Source of the DNA: an uncultured Eubacteriales bacterium
GTDB lineage: Bacteria > Bacillota > Clostridia > Peptostreptococcales > Anaerovoracaceae
Reading direction: 5' to 3'
Assembly (NCBI GenBank): GCA_902793875.1
Contig: CADBFL010000026.1
Coordinates: forward strand, 1-12,934
DNA: 12,934 bases
Each line of letters begins with the position of its first letter. The stretch's first letter is position 1. A program made the position numbers and the translations under genes. Under the pieces are notes generated by a model, which was given only the letters and a program-made list of their open reading frames with translations, had not been told where the DNA came from and ran no database searches. Below, piece after piece: positions 1 through 6,198 of this stretch.

Positions 1-1
1 C

Positions 2-172
2 CCGTTCTCGCCGTATTCGGATATCAATGTAAAGGATACATCGCTAAGAGAAGCTCTGCAGTCGGATCTGTTCACGGCCCTCAGGAGCGGAGACATCCTC
101 TCCGGCGAGCACATCGGAGGATGCGTACTACACGAAAAGAGAGATCAGGTCGAAGCACTGCTGCAGCACTGA
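2..172 (+). CDS. C-terminal end of a probable radical SAM/SPASM protein (5' truncated by window edge)
   Basis: An open frame enters from the left edge and stops at TGA 170-172, giving 56 visible residues. The tail begins PFSPYSDINVKD, continues through a TSLREAL...DLFTALRSG segment and ends GGCVLHEKRDQVEALLQH. The order of a Ser/Pro-rich turn, an 'sLreAlqSdlF.alR' helix, a single Cys in a 'GGC' turn and a closing helix resembles the end of the auxiliary cluster (SPASM) region in many clostridial radical SAM proteins. That assignment rests on memory of the family pattern: the core CxxxCxxC lies outside the window. Codon use (many third-position G/C, AGG/AGA arginine) matches the other genes here, which supports real coding. 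It could be another Fe-S protein. No intrinsic terminator directly follows the stop. Confidence 0.6.
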   Translation, partial: PFSPYSDINVKDTSLREALQSDLFTALRSGDILSGEHIGGCVLHEKRDQVEALLQH

Positions 173-368
173 TGAAAGATTTACCGGCGACATACTCTGC
201 CATGCGCTTTGTGAAGCAGCAAAATGCATAGGCCTGCAGCCTTTCACTGTCACGGCGCAGGTTTGTGTATGATCCATACATTCCGGCCGTTTCATACACA
301 ATTCCGCCGATCCGACCGCTGCGAAAAGCACTGAGATGCAGTGATTTGTGTATGAACATATCGATTTC

Positions 369-414
369 AAAAAACGATACACAGCTTTTCGGAAAAAGTT
401 GTGTATCACTTTTT
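369..414. terminator. Central hairpin of the array, possible bidirectional terminator
   Basis: Arms at 376-389 and 394-407 pair over 14 positions with one G-T (G-U in RNA) mismatch around the tetraloop CGGA. An A5 tract (369-373) precedes and a T5 tract (410-414) follows the stem, each offset by two unpaired bases. This gives the outline of an intrinsic terminator on both strands. The stem is AT-rich and the T tract is not immediately adjacent, so termination may be weak. It also contains array sites 4 and 5, so its main role may be structural. It lies about 200 bases after the upstream gene. Confidence 0.4.
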
Positions 415-424
415 AATATTGAAG

Positions 425-494
425 GATCCATACACAAAACAGGCTTCATATGAACTTATACATGCTTTCGCGAAGGTGTTTTTGTGTATGGATC
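425..494. repeat. Perfect 15-bp inverted repeat within the array
   Basis: GATCCATACACAAAA at 425-439 is the exact reverse complement of 480-494, with 40 bases between. The loop contains the 10-bp palindrome TTCATATGAA (445-454) and a near-palindrome around CTTTCGCGAAGG. These arms contain array sites 6 and 7. This is the longest perfect pairing in the element. Confidence 0.85.
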
Positions 495-550
495 GAGGGA
501 ATAACACTGTTGATACACAAGTATAAGGTGCGATTATCTGGCGTAAATCG

Positions 551-579
551 TTGACAGAGAAGAACGAAGTTATTATATT
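551..579 (+). promoter_or_regulatory. Sigma-A-type promoter for the tetR operon
   Basis: A perfect -35 box TTGACA (551-556) is followed by a 17-base spacer and a -10 box TATATT (574-579). Transcription would start near 586, inside the palindrome at 582-603. This is the best promoter match in the window. Confidence 0.8.
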
Positions 580-581
580 TG

Positions 582-603
582 TTATATAACAAGCGTTATA
601 TAA
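582..603. promoter_or_regulatory. Probable TetR operator
   Basis: Perfect inverted repeat with 9-bp arms TTATATAAC (582-590) and GTTATATAA (595-603) and a 4-base spacer AAGC. It begins three bases after the -10 box and covers the expected start site, about 20 bases before the tetR start codon. TetR-family dimers usually bind such palindromes beside their own gene, so autorepression of the operon is the natural inference. The ligand is unknown. Confidence 0.75.
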
Positions 604-623
604 AGAAGAGGGGGAGATTCCAC

Positions 624-1187
624 ATGCCGCCGAAAGTAAAAGTGACTAAAGAGATGGTGCAGGACGCCGCTTTCGATATCGTGCGCTCGGACGGGCACGA
701 GAACCTGAACGTCAGGGCTATAGCAGACCGCCTGGGATGCTCGACGCAGCCTGTACTCTACAACTTCAGAACGATGGAAGATATACGCGATGCCGCCTAT
801 GAAAAGGCAGACGCGTTCCATACGTCATACATCATGCCGAAGGAGACGGACGAAGACCCGATGCTGGCGCTCGGCCTCAATTATGTGAGGTTCGGTCACG
901 AAGAGAGCAATCTCTTCCGCTTTCTGTTTCAGACGGACAAGTTCAGGGGCATGGACATGGACGATCTGATGAGCGATCCGGATCTGTCCGAGGTGATAGG
1001 AATAATGGCTGCAGGGCTGGGAACAGATACCGCCGAGGCAGGGGAGATGTTCAGGACGTTCTTCTGCGCTGCCCACGGCCTTGCGAGCCTCCTTGCGAAC
1101 AATGCGATGGATTATGACGAGGAGGAGAGCAGGAACATGCTGACCTCTGTATTCTACGGGATGATCGCATCACGGAAAGGAAAATGA
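624..1187 (+). CDS. TetR/AcrR-family transcriptional repressor
   Basis: A 187-residue protein of typical TetR size. The N-terminal DNA-binding domain (about residues 7-55) includes the helix-turn-helix LNVRAIADRLGCSTQPVLYNF, in which 'YNFRTMEDI' replaces the usual 'YHHFpsKeeL' ending. The rest (about 60-187) is helical and would form the ligand-binding and dimer domain, with the common 'NLFRFLF' segment near residue 100. ATG 624 is chosen because the purine-rich GAGGGGGAG lies just upstream; an in-frame upstream extension to 579 would start inside the promoter. It probably represses its own promoter through the palindrome at 582-603. The stop overlaps the start of the next gene (ATGA), so it is co-translated with the membrane protease. 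The inducer cannot be told from sequence. Confidence 0.88.
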   Translation: MPPKVKVTKEMVQDAAFDIVRSDGHENLNVRAIADRLGCSTQPVLYNFRTMEDIRDAAYEKADAFHTSYIMPKETDEDPMLALGLNYVRFGHEESNLFRFLFQTDKFRGMDMDDLMSDPDLSEVIGIMAAGLGTDTAEAGEMFRTFFCAAHGLASLLANNAMDYDEEESRNMLTSVFYGMIASRKGK

Positions 1188-1933
1188 AAGAGATGACAAA
1201 ACTGCGTGAACTGTACAAGAAGAACGGGATCCTGTTTGCACTGCTGTGGATCATTCTGTACTGCGGCATAATGACGCCTGTTATAGGGAAACATGGCGAA
1301 GACAGCATTGTTATGATGCTGGCGCTGCTCATTGTTGCCGGCCTCATATTCGGCTTTATTAAAGCGAACCGTCTGGAGGCGGAGACCGGACTTGACGGTT
1401 GGCCGAAAGACACACGGAGATATCTGTATTTCATCCCGATGTGGATACTCGCGACCGGCAATCTTTGGGGAGGAGTGAGCCTGAATTACAAAGGCGCGGG
1501 ACAGGTGATCGCGATACTGTCCATGCTGCTCGTAGGCTTCATAGAAGAGATGATCTTCAGGGGATTTCTCTTCAGGGCGCTTCTGAAGACGAACAGTGTC
1601 TTATCTGCGGTCATCATCTCGGCAGCCACCTTCGGGATGGGACATCTGGTCAATCTGCTTTCGGGACAGGCGACTAAAGAAACTGTGATACAGGTGTTCT
1701 TTGCGATATCACTCGGGTTCGTCTTTACGATGGTCTATTACAAGAGCGGAAAGCTGCTTCCGTGCATCATAGCACACAGTCTGATCGATGCTTTTTCGAC
1801 GGTCGCGGCAGACAGTCAAATGGGGGACATGATCTACGTATGGACGACTATAATAGTGTCGGCGGTTTACTGCATATATCTGTGGAAACTGCCGGGGAAC
1901 GGTTTTGAGGAGGACAGAAATGAGCAAAAGTGA
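1184..1933 (+). CDS. CPBP-family intramembrane metalloprotease (CAAX protease/ABI family)
   Basis: A 249-residue polytopic membrane protein. Hydrophobic segments are visible near residues 16-35, 43-60, 80-92, 108-120, 138-152, 168-186 and 216-234. The family motifs are all present: EExxxR as EEMIFR (E121, E122, R126), the FxxxH motif as FGMGH (H154), and a third motif HSLID (H198, D202). These residues are expected to bind the catalytic zinc within the membrane. Bacterial members are linked to prenylated-protein processing, bacteriocin self-immunity and regulated proteolysis; the substrate here is unknown. ATG 1184 overlaps the tetR stop by four bases and follows GGAAAGG; an in-frame ATG at 1193 is an alternative start. 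Translational coupling to tetR suggests ligand-controlled expression. Confidence 0.88.
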   Translation: MKEMTKLRELYKKNGILFALLWIILYCGIMTPVIGKHGEDSIVMMLALLIVAGLIFGFIKANRLEAETGLDGWPKDTRRYLYFIPMWILATGNLWGGVSLNYKGAGQVIAILSMLLVGFIEEMIFRGFLFRALLKTNSVLSAVIISAATFGMGHLVNLLSGQATKETVIQVFFAISLGFVFTMVYYKSGKLLPCIIAHSLIDAFSTVAADSQMGDMIYVWTTIIVSAVYCIYLWKLPGNGFEEDRNEQK

Positions 1934-2546
1934 CTGTGTGATCCGTCCGGAAAGAAAAGAAGATGAAAGGGCGGTCGAGGAACTTATCAGGGAATCTTTC
2001 TGGAACGTCTACCGTCCGGGCTGCAGCGAGCATTACGTGATGCATGTACTGAGAGACGACCCTGACTTTGTGAAGGAACTTGATTTTGTGATGGAACTGG
2101 ACGGACGACTCATTGGACAGAACATCTTCATGAGGGCGGTCATAAACGGCGATGACGGAAAAGATGTGCCTGTCCTTTCGATGGGCCCTATATGCATCGC
2201 AAACGATCTGAAGCGCAAAGGATACGGAAAAAAACTGCTCGACTTTTCGCTTGAGAAGGCGGCAGAGATGGGCTTCGGCGCCGTGCTCTTCGAGGGCAAT
2301 ATCGATTTCTACGGCAAGAGCGGGTTCAGCTATGCAAGGAACTTCGGGATCAGGTATCACGATCTGCCTGAAGATGCCGATGATTCGTTTTTCCTCTGCA
2401 GGGAGCTGATCCCGGGATATCTTGATGATGTGACCGGAGTGTACCAGACGCCGAAAGGATATTATGTGGATGATAAGGACGTGGAAGAGTTCGACAAAGA
2501 CTTCCCTCCGAAGGAAAAACTGAAGCTTCCCGGCCAGATATTCTGA
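1920..2546 (+). CDS. GNAT-family N-acetyltransferase
   Basis: A 208-residue protein with an N-terminal GNAT fold. 'VIRPERKEDERAVEELI' (residues 7-23) is the usual opening strand-helix. The acetyl-CoA pyrophosphate loop is LKRKGYGKKLL (97-107), following strand 'VLSMGPICI'. 'FYGKSGF' (130-136) is the typical late GNAT element. The C-terminal 60 residues (DLPEDADDSFFLCREL...KLPGQIF) form an acidic extension also seen in uncharacterised GNAT proteins of this type. ATG 1920 is chosen because GAGGAGG sits six bases upstream; a TTG at 1905 in the same frame is less likely. The start lies inside the protease gene (14-bp overlap), so it belongs to the tetR operon. The substrate is unknown, with a small molecule or protein amine possible. 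Confidence 0.87.
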   Translation: MSKSDCVIRPERKEDERAVEELIRESFWNVYRPGCSEHYVMHVLRDDPDFVKELDFVMELDGRLIGQNIFMRAVINGDDGKDVPVLSMGPICIANDLKRKGYGKKLLDFSLEKAAEMGFGAVLFEGNIDFYGKSGFSYARNFGIRYHDLPEDADDSFFLCRELIPGYLDDVTGVYQTPKGYYVDDKDVEEFDKDFPPKEKLKLPGQIF

Positions 2547-2552
2547 TACAAT
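2544..2552 (+). promoter_or_regulatory. Candidate extended -10 promoter for the hydrolase gene
   Basis: TGATACAAT matches an extended -10 element (TG, one base, TACAAT), overlapping the stop codon of the acetyltransferase gene. No good -35 box is visible 17 bases upstream. It would start transcription near 2559, about 60 bases before the hydrolase start. The hydrolase may therefore have its own promoter as well as read-through from the tetR operon. Confidence 0.4.
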
Positions 2553-2621
2553 AAAAAACAGGGTGTAAGGTCAGGATGTCTCTGCCCGGGGAATGAGACG
2601 AAGAGTATGGAGGAAACTGAT

Positions 2622-3545
2622 ATGAAAAGTGAAGCGGTCATCGTAGGCGAAGGGACTGAGTACCCTCTGAACGGACTGCTGACGCTGCCGGACGATCTGT
2701 CCGCGCCGGTGCCTGCTGTAGTGATGGTTCACGGCTCGGGACCGAGCAACATGGATGAGAAGGTCAGAAAGCTCACGCCGTTCAAAGATCTGGCGGACGG
2801 GCTCGCTAAGCGAGGGATAGCATCGATCAGATACGACAAGCGCACCTTCGCTCATAAATTCAAAATGATGAAGATCAAGGATCTCACGGTGCGCGAGGAA
2901 ACGATAGACGACGTGCTCCTTGCACTGGACATCCTGAGAAATGATCCCCGGATCGACAGCAGCGAGCTCTTCATACTCGGCCACAGCATGGGAGCCATGC
3001 TCGCGCCGAGGATAGACGCCGAAGGAGGCAACGTCAGGGGTCTTGTGATGATGGCCGGAACGCCGCACCGCCTCGAGGACATCGTGCTCAGACAGATCGG
3101 AAAGGCCGGAGGAGACAGGCCTTTTATGAAGTGGGCCATGGGAAAGATGGCGGGCTCGTACGAAAAGAAATTCGAAGGGCTGTACGGTCTGAGCGATGAA
3201 GAGGCAAAGAAAAAGAAATTCTCCGGAGGCATGACTCTCTGGTATTTCAAAGAGATGGGAAGGAAGACCGCCGCGGACTATCTTCTTGAGAATGACAAGC
3301 CGGTCCTGATCATGCAGGGCGGCATGGATGTGCAGGTAGAGGCTGCAGACGATTTCGAAGCCTTCAAAGAACTGCTGGCAGACCGTAAAAACACCGAGTA
3401 CAGACTGTACCCGTACCTCGATCACGCATTTGTCACAGCGCTTTCCGATGACTTTACAAAGGGAGCAAGGGAATTCGCTCTCGAGCGCCATATCTGGCCT
3501 GAAGTGTTCGACGACATAGCGGAGTTCATAAAAAGATGGGCGTGA
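2622..3545 (+). CDS. Alpha/beta-hydrolase (probable serine esterase/acyl hydrolase)
   Basis: A 307-residue cytoplasmic protein with the alpha/beta-hydrolase layout. Oxyanion-hole motif HGSGPSNMDE lies at residues 37-46. The nucleophile elbow GHSMG gives Ser122, the likely acid is Asp236 in 'QGGMDVQV', and the catalytic base is His268 in 'YLDHAF'. A lid or cap region of about 50 residues (155-210), rich in Lys and Glu, separates the elbow from the C-terminal strands. The HGSGPxxxDE signature is common in clostridial hydrolases related to acyl esterases and dienelactone-hydrolase-like enzymes. ATG 2622 is preferred because GGAGGA (2609-2614) lies seven bases upstream; an in-frame ATG at 2607 overlaps that site and has none of its own. 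The gene lies 75 bases after the acetyltransferase and is followed by a terminator. The substrate is unknown. Confidence 0.88.
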   Translation: MKSEAVIVGEGTEYPLNGLLTLPDDLSAPVPAVVMVHGSGPSNMDEKVRKLTPFKDLADGLAKRGIASIRYDKRTFAHKFKMMKIKDLTVREETIDDVLLALDILRNDPRIDSSELFILGHSMGAMLAPRIDAEGGNVRGLVMMAGTPHRLEDIVLRQIGKAGGDRPFMKWAMGKMAGSYEKKFEGLYGLSDEEAKKKKFSGGMTLWYFKEMGRKTAADYLLENDKPVLIMQGGMDVQVEAADDFEAFKELLADRKNTEYRLYPYLDHAFVTALSDDFTKGAREFALERHIWPEVFDDIAEFIKRWA

Positions 3546-3558
3546 GAAATTGAAAGAC

Positions 3559-3590
3559 AGAGCCGTTTTCACCGAAGCGGCTCTTTATTA
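3559..3590 (+). terminator. Intrinsic terminator after the hydrolase gene
   Basis: AGAGCCG (3559-3565) pairs with CGGCTCT (3578-3584) across a 12-base loop and is followed by TTATTATT. The stem lies 14 bases after the hydrolase stop and ends the tetR-to-hydrolase region. Confidence 0.8.
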
Positions 3591-3603
3591 TTGGCGCAAA
3601 AAA

Positions 3604-3612
3604 TGAGATAAT
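3604..3612 (+). promoter_or_regulatory. Candidate extended -10 promoter for the AAA+ gene
   Basis: TGAGATAAT (TG, one base, GATAAT) lies directly after the terminator and 31 bases before the next start codon. The -35 position holds only a weak TTTATT (3584-3589). A promoter is expected here because a terminator separates the genes. Confidence 0.45.
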
Positions 3613-3643
3613 ATCCGATAATACAAGACATATACAGGAAGGA

Positions 3644-4810
3644 ATGAAGAAAGACATGAGAAAAGGTCTCAGAAGCGTTTACGACGACCTCTACGGCTCG
3701 GGCAGCAGCGATCTCGAGATGCACGCGGATACATCGGGAGCGCCGGCGCAGCCATTCAACAGGAACGCGGTGCCTGAGGTCGAGACCGAGGTCGTTACAG
3801 AGACTCAGCAGCCGATGGCGACCGCGACTGCATCATCAAAAAAAGAGCCGGAAAAGCCGAAAGAGCCTGAAAAGTCCGGGATGGAGGAGCTGAACGAGCT
3901 CATCGGACTGAAGACGGTGAAACACGACGTCGAAGAGATGATCAGTCTCGCCAAGGTCAGAAAGATGCGCGAAGAAAAAGGCATGAAGACTGCTCCTGTT
4001 TCGCTGCATCTGGTGTTCTCCGGGAATCCGGGAACGGGCAAGACGACGGTCGCCAGGATACTCGCAAAGCTGTACAAGGAGATCGGCATACTGTCCGAGG
4101 GCCAGCTCGTCGAGACCGACCGCTCGGGACTCGTAGCGGGCTACGTCGGCCAGACCGCCATCAAAACAAAAAAGAAGATAGATGAAGCCATGGGCGGAGT
4201 GCTCTTTATCGACGAGGCGTACATGCTCAATCAGGAGGGCGAGAACTACGGCCAGGAGGCTATAGACACCATCCTCAAAGCCATGGAGGACCACCGCGAT
4301 GAGTTCATAGTCATTGTCGCCGGGTATACCGATCTGATGAGGGAGTTCATCGACAGCAATCCGGGCCTGAAGTCGAGATTCAACAAGTTCTTCGAGTTCC
4401 CGGACTATACTGTGGATGAGCTGCAGCAGATATTCGATCTGCAGTGCAAAAAATACCAGTACAAGCTGGACGAGGATGCGGAGAAAGCCGTTAAGGAAGA
4501 GATAATAAAACTGGAGGCCGAAAAAGGGGAGAATTTCGCGAACGCCAGGGAGGTGCGAAACCTCTTCGAAAAGATCATCACGAACCAGGCGACAAGGGTA
4601 GCAGCCATAGAAGATGTGGACGAGGAGACGCTCTCGACCATCACGATGGAAGACCTTAAAGACCTTGATGATCTTTCGGCCCCGGGAAAAACGACAAAGC
4701 CGAAGAGCGATGAGGAGCTCGGAGAGATGATCGACGGCATCCTGAAGGATGTTCCGGAAGAAAAAAAGAAGAAAAGGGACTTGATACCGAAAACGATAAT
4801 AAGACGGTAA
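3644..4810 (+). CDS. AAA+ ATPase of the CbbX/SpoVK family
   Basis: A 388-residue protein with one AAA+ module. Residues 1-80 are a low-complexity, probably disordered N-terminus with a Lys/Pro/Glu stretch (about 67-77). The AAA+ core starts at 'EELNELIGL' (81). Walker A is GNPGTGKT (127-134), 'SGLVAGYVGQTA' (161-172) carries a pore-loop-like aromatic, and Walker B is GVLFIDEA (185-192). 'NPGLKSRFN' (239-247) holds the probable arginine finger and 'NAREVRNLFE' (300-309) is the sensor-2 segment. The C-terminal 50 residues are charged. Relatives include the Rubisco activase CbbX, sporulation protein SpoVK and EccA of ESX systems, which act as hexamers remodelling partner proteins; no such partner is visible here. 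The start is ATG 3644 with AGGAAGG just upstream; ATG 3656 is an alternative. The gene is flanked by terminators, so it is probably monocistronic. The substrate is unknown. Confidence 0.9.
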   Translation: MKKDMRKGLRSVYDDLYGSGSSDLEMHADTSGAPAQPFNRNAVPEVETEVVTETQQPMATATASSKKEPEKPKEPEKSGMEELNELIGLKTVKHDVEEMISLAKVRKMREEKGMKTAPVSLHLVFSGNPGTGKTTVARILAKLYKEIGILSEGQLVETDRSGLVAGYVGQTAIKTKKKIDEAMGGVLFIDEAYMLNQEGENYGQEAIDTILKAMEDHRDEFIVIVAGYTDLMREFIDSNPGLKSRFNKFFEFPDYTVDELQQIFDLQCKKYQYKLDEDAEKAVKEEIIKLEAEKGENFANAREVRNLFEKIITNQATRVAAIEDVDEETLSTITMEDLKDLDDLSAPGKTTKPKSDEELGEMIDGILKDVPEEKKKKRDLIPKTIIRR

Positions 4811-4860
4811 GGGACGATGAAAAGGATCACGGAAAAAAGGGATATCGTACCGGACAGCAG

Positions 4861-4888
4861 GAGCGGCATTGATTATGCTGCTCTTTTT
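4861..4888 (+). terminator. Intrinsic terminator after the AAA+ gene
   Basis: GAGCGGCAT (4861-4869) pairs with ATGCTGCTC (4875-4883), nine pairs including one G-U, around the loop TGATT. TTTTT (4884-4888) follows immediately. It lies 50 bases after the AAA+ stop. Confidence 0.8.
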
Positions 4889-4980
4889 CATTTGCGCGGA
4901 GCATCCTGATGCATGCTGCAGTTCCCGGATCTGCGGAGGCCGGAATCCCGAGGAGGAGAAAAAGATAAAAGGAGAGTGGA

Positions 4981-6198
4981 ATGAAAGACTTCAGCTGGGA
5001 GTGCAGAACAAAGGTAAGGTTCGGACAGGGCTGCGTCAGGGAATATCTGGCGGAGTTCGTAAAGGAGTTCGCTCTGCCGGGCAGGAATATCATGATCGGC
5101 TACGGAGGCGGCTCGGTCAAAAGGAACGGCTCGTATGATGACGTCGTGTCCGTTCTCGGGTCCCTGGGATACAGCAGGGACGGCGACGCCGGCGAGGGCC
5201 GCATGATAGTCGAGTTCCCGGGAATAATGTCCAATCCGACCCTCAGGAGGATGAAAGAGGGCGCCGAGCTGGCTTCTCTCATGGATGTGGGGCTGATCAT
5301 CGGCATAGGCGGAGGATCCGTCATGGACTGCTGCAAGGCGATATCCGTGCAGGCGGCTTATCCCGGCGATGCCTGGGAGGACTTCTGGATGAAGGGCCTT
5401 CCGATGAAGCACGATATCATCCCGTGCGGAGTGGTCGTCACCATGCCGGCTACCGGGAGCGAAGTCAACGGCTGCGCGGTCCTGACCAACGAGGAGACAA
5501 AGATAAAATGCGACAGGGACTACCCGGAGATGAACCCGCTCTTCGCCCTGATGGACCCGGTATACACTCTTTCGATGCCGGAAAGACAGCTGAAAGCAGG
5601 CACATTCGACATTTTTTCGCATATAATGGAGACGTACTTCAGCCGGCCGCTCGGCGACAACCCGGCGGACGATGTGTCCGAAGGTCTGATGAGAGGACTT
5701 GTAAGGGACTTCAGGAAGGCGGCCGCCGATCCTGAGGACATGACGGCCAGGAGCAACATAATGTGGACGGCGTCGCTTGCAGAGAACCGCATCATAAAGA
5801 CCGGAAAGTCCAAAGACTTTCAGGCGCACAACATGGAGCACCAGCTCTCGGCATATACCGACTGCAACCACGGAGAGGGGCTCGCTGTTCTGCACCCGGC
5901 ATACTACAGGCACATATGCGGAGACGGCCTGTATAAGTTCGCGCGTTTTGCCGAGAATGTCTGGGGCCTGAGCCCGGATGACTACGAAGAAACAGACGAT
6001 CTGGCGCTCGCGGGGATAGACGCTCTTGCGGATTTCATAAAAGAGATGGGACTTCCGTCCACCCTGAGAGAACTCGGTTTCGGAAATGAAGAGAGGGCGC
6101 TTCTGCCCGAGATAGCGGAGTCGTGCTTCATCTCGGAGGGCGCTTTCAGGCAGCTGACACACGAAGAGATACTTGAGATATATGAGGAGTGCTGGTAA
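4981..6198 (+). CDS. Iron-containing alcohol dehydrogenase (BDH/YqhD type)
   Basis: A 405-residue NAD(P)H-dependent group III alcohol dehydrogenase, probably reducing short-chain aldehydes or oxidising alcohols in the cytoplasm. The N-terminal Rossmann-like half carries the dinucleotide motif GIGGGSVMDCCKAI (108-121) and 'MPATGSEVN' (155-163). The C-terminal helical half holds the metal ligands Asp210 and His214 (FDIFSHIMET), His283 (FQAHNMEH) and His297 (CNHGEGLA). Ligand spacing (4, 69, 14) is the same as I recall for YqhD (D194, H198, H267, H281). At 405 residues it is somewhat longer than the usual 385-390. ATG 4981 is preceded by AAAGGAGAG. It is the first gene of a five-gene run; the next start overlaps its stop by one base (TAATG). 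No clear promoter was found in the 90 bases after the preceding terminator. The substrate is not predictable. Confidence 0.93.
   Translation: MKDFSWECRTKVRFGQGCVREYLAEFVKEFALPGRNIMIGYGGGSVKRNGSYDDVVSVLGSLGYSRDGDAGEGRMIVEFPGIMSNPTLRRMKEGAELASLMDVGLIIGIGGGSVMDCCKAISVQAAYPGDAWEDFWMKGLPMKHDIIPCGVVVTMPATGSEVNGCAVLTNEETKIKCDRDYPEMNPLFALMDPVYTLSMPERQLKAGTFDIFSHIMETYFSRPLGDNPADDVSEGLMRGLVRDFRKAAADPEDMTARSNIMWTASLAENRIIKTGKSKDFQAHNMEHQLSAYTDCNHGEGLAVLHPAYYRHICGDGLYKFARFAENVWGLSPDDYEETDDLALAGIDALADFIKEMGLPSTLRELGFGNEERALLPEIAESCFISEGAFRQLTHEEILEIYEECW

Larger units (their letters stand above)
264..519. repeat. Mirror-symmetric array of eight TGTGTAT / ATACACA half-sites
   Basis: TGTGTAT lies at 264-270, 347-353, 400-406 and 483-489. 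Its reverse complement ATACACA lies at 294-300, 377-383, 430-436 and 513-519. Orientation alternates strictly, and start-to-start spacings are 30, 53, 30, 23, 30, 53 and 30, so the whole 256-bp element is symmetric about 391.5. Most copies extend to TTGTGTAT followed by G or C and A or G. The sequence between sites shows little identity between the two halves, so the sites and their spacing appear to be what is conserved. Neighbouring copies form strong inverted pairs: 291-301 with 346-356 (11 bp), 376-389 with 394-407 (14 bp, one G-U) and 425-439 with 480-494 (15 bp), while sites 1 and 8 pair as an outer stem. This suggests a multi-arm cruciform or RNA, or a multi-site protein-binding region. 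Function is unknown. Confidence 0.85.
173..550. other. Long AT-rich intergenic region without a convincing gene
   Basis: About 380 bases separate the upstream stop codon from the tetR promoter. The first 90 bases (173-263) show only short hairpin potential, such as GCTT/AAGC around 206-217, and no clear signal. The rest is occupied by the symmetric TGTGTAT/ATACACA array described separately. Short open frames exist on both strands (for example 265-453 plus and 81-449 minus). They lack ribosome binding sites, have atypical composition and run through the repeats, so they are not called as genes. Confidence 0.75.

Noticed and set aside
81..449. Minus-strand reading frame of 122 codons
   Set aside because: It overlaps the coding end of the upstream gene and the array on the other strand, with no ribosome binding site or recognisable domain.
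265..453. Small plus-strand reading frame of 62 codons
   Set aside because: It runs through four or more of the repeat sites, has no ribosome binding site and its predicted peptide is repetitive only because of the repeats.
264..519. CRISPR array
   Set aside because: The repeated unit is only 7-9 bases, alternates in orientation and has unequal gaps; there is no cas gene and no repeat of CRISPR length.
264..519. Replication origin with DnaA boxes
   Set aside because: The sites read NNATACACA where N is rarely T at position 2 (for example TCATACACA, CCATACACA), so they miss the TTATNCACA consensus. No dnaA, dnaN, gyr or repA gene is nearby.
2553..2606. MerR-type promoter/operator from the GGGTGTAAGGTCAGG stretch
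   Set aside because: There is no dyad of adequate length, no correctly spaced -35/-10 pair and no merR gene nearby.
4817..4909. Thirty-codon reading frame after the AAA+ gene
   Set aside because: It overlaps the terminator hairpin and lacks a good ribosome binding site; probably chance.
4888..6162. Long minus-strand open frame opposite the alcohol dehydrogenase
   Set aside because: It mirrors the codon structure of a clearly real plus-strand gene, is rich in His/Arg/Val and shows no domain; the same applies to the long antisense frames at 3836-4891, 2571-3572 and 8554-9435.
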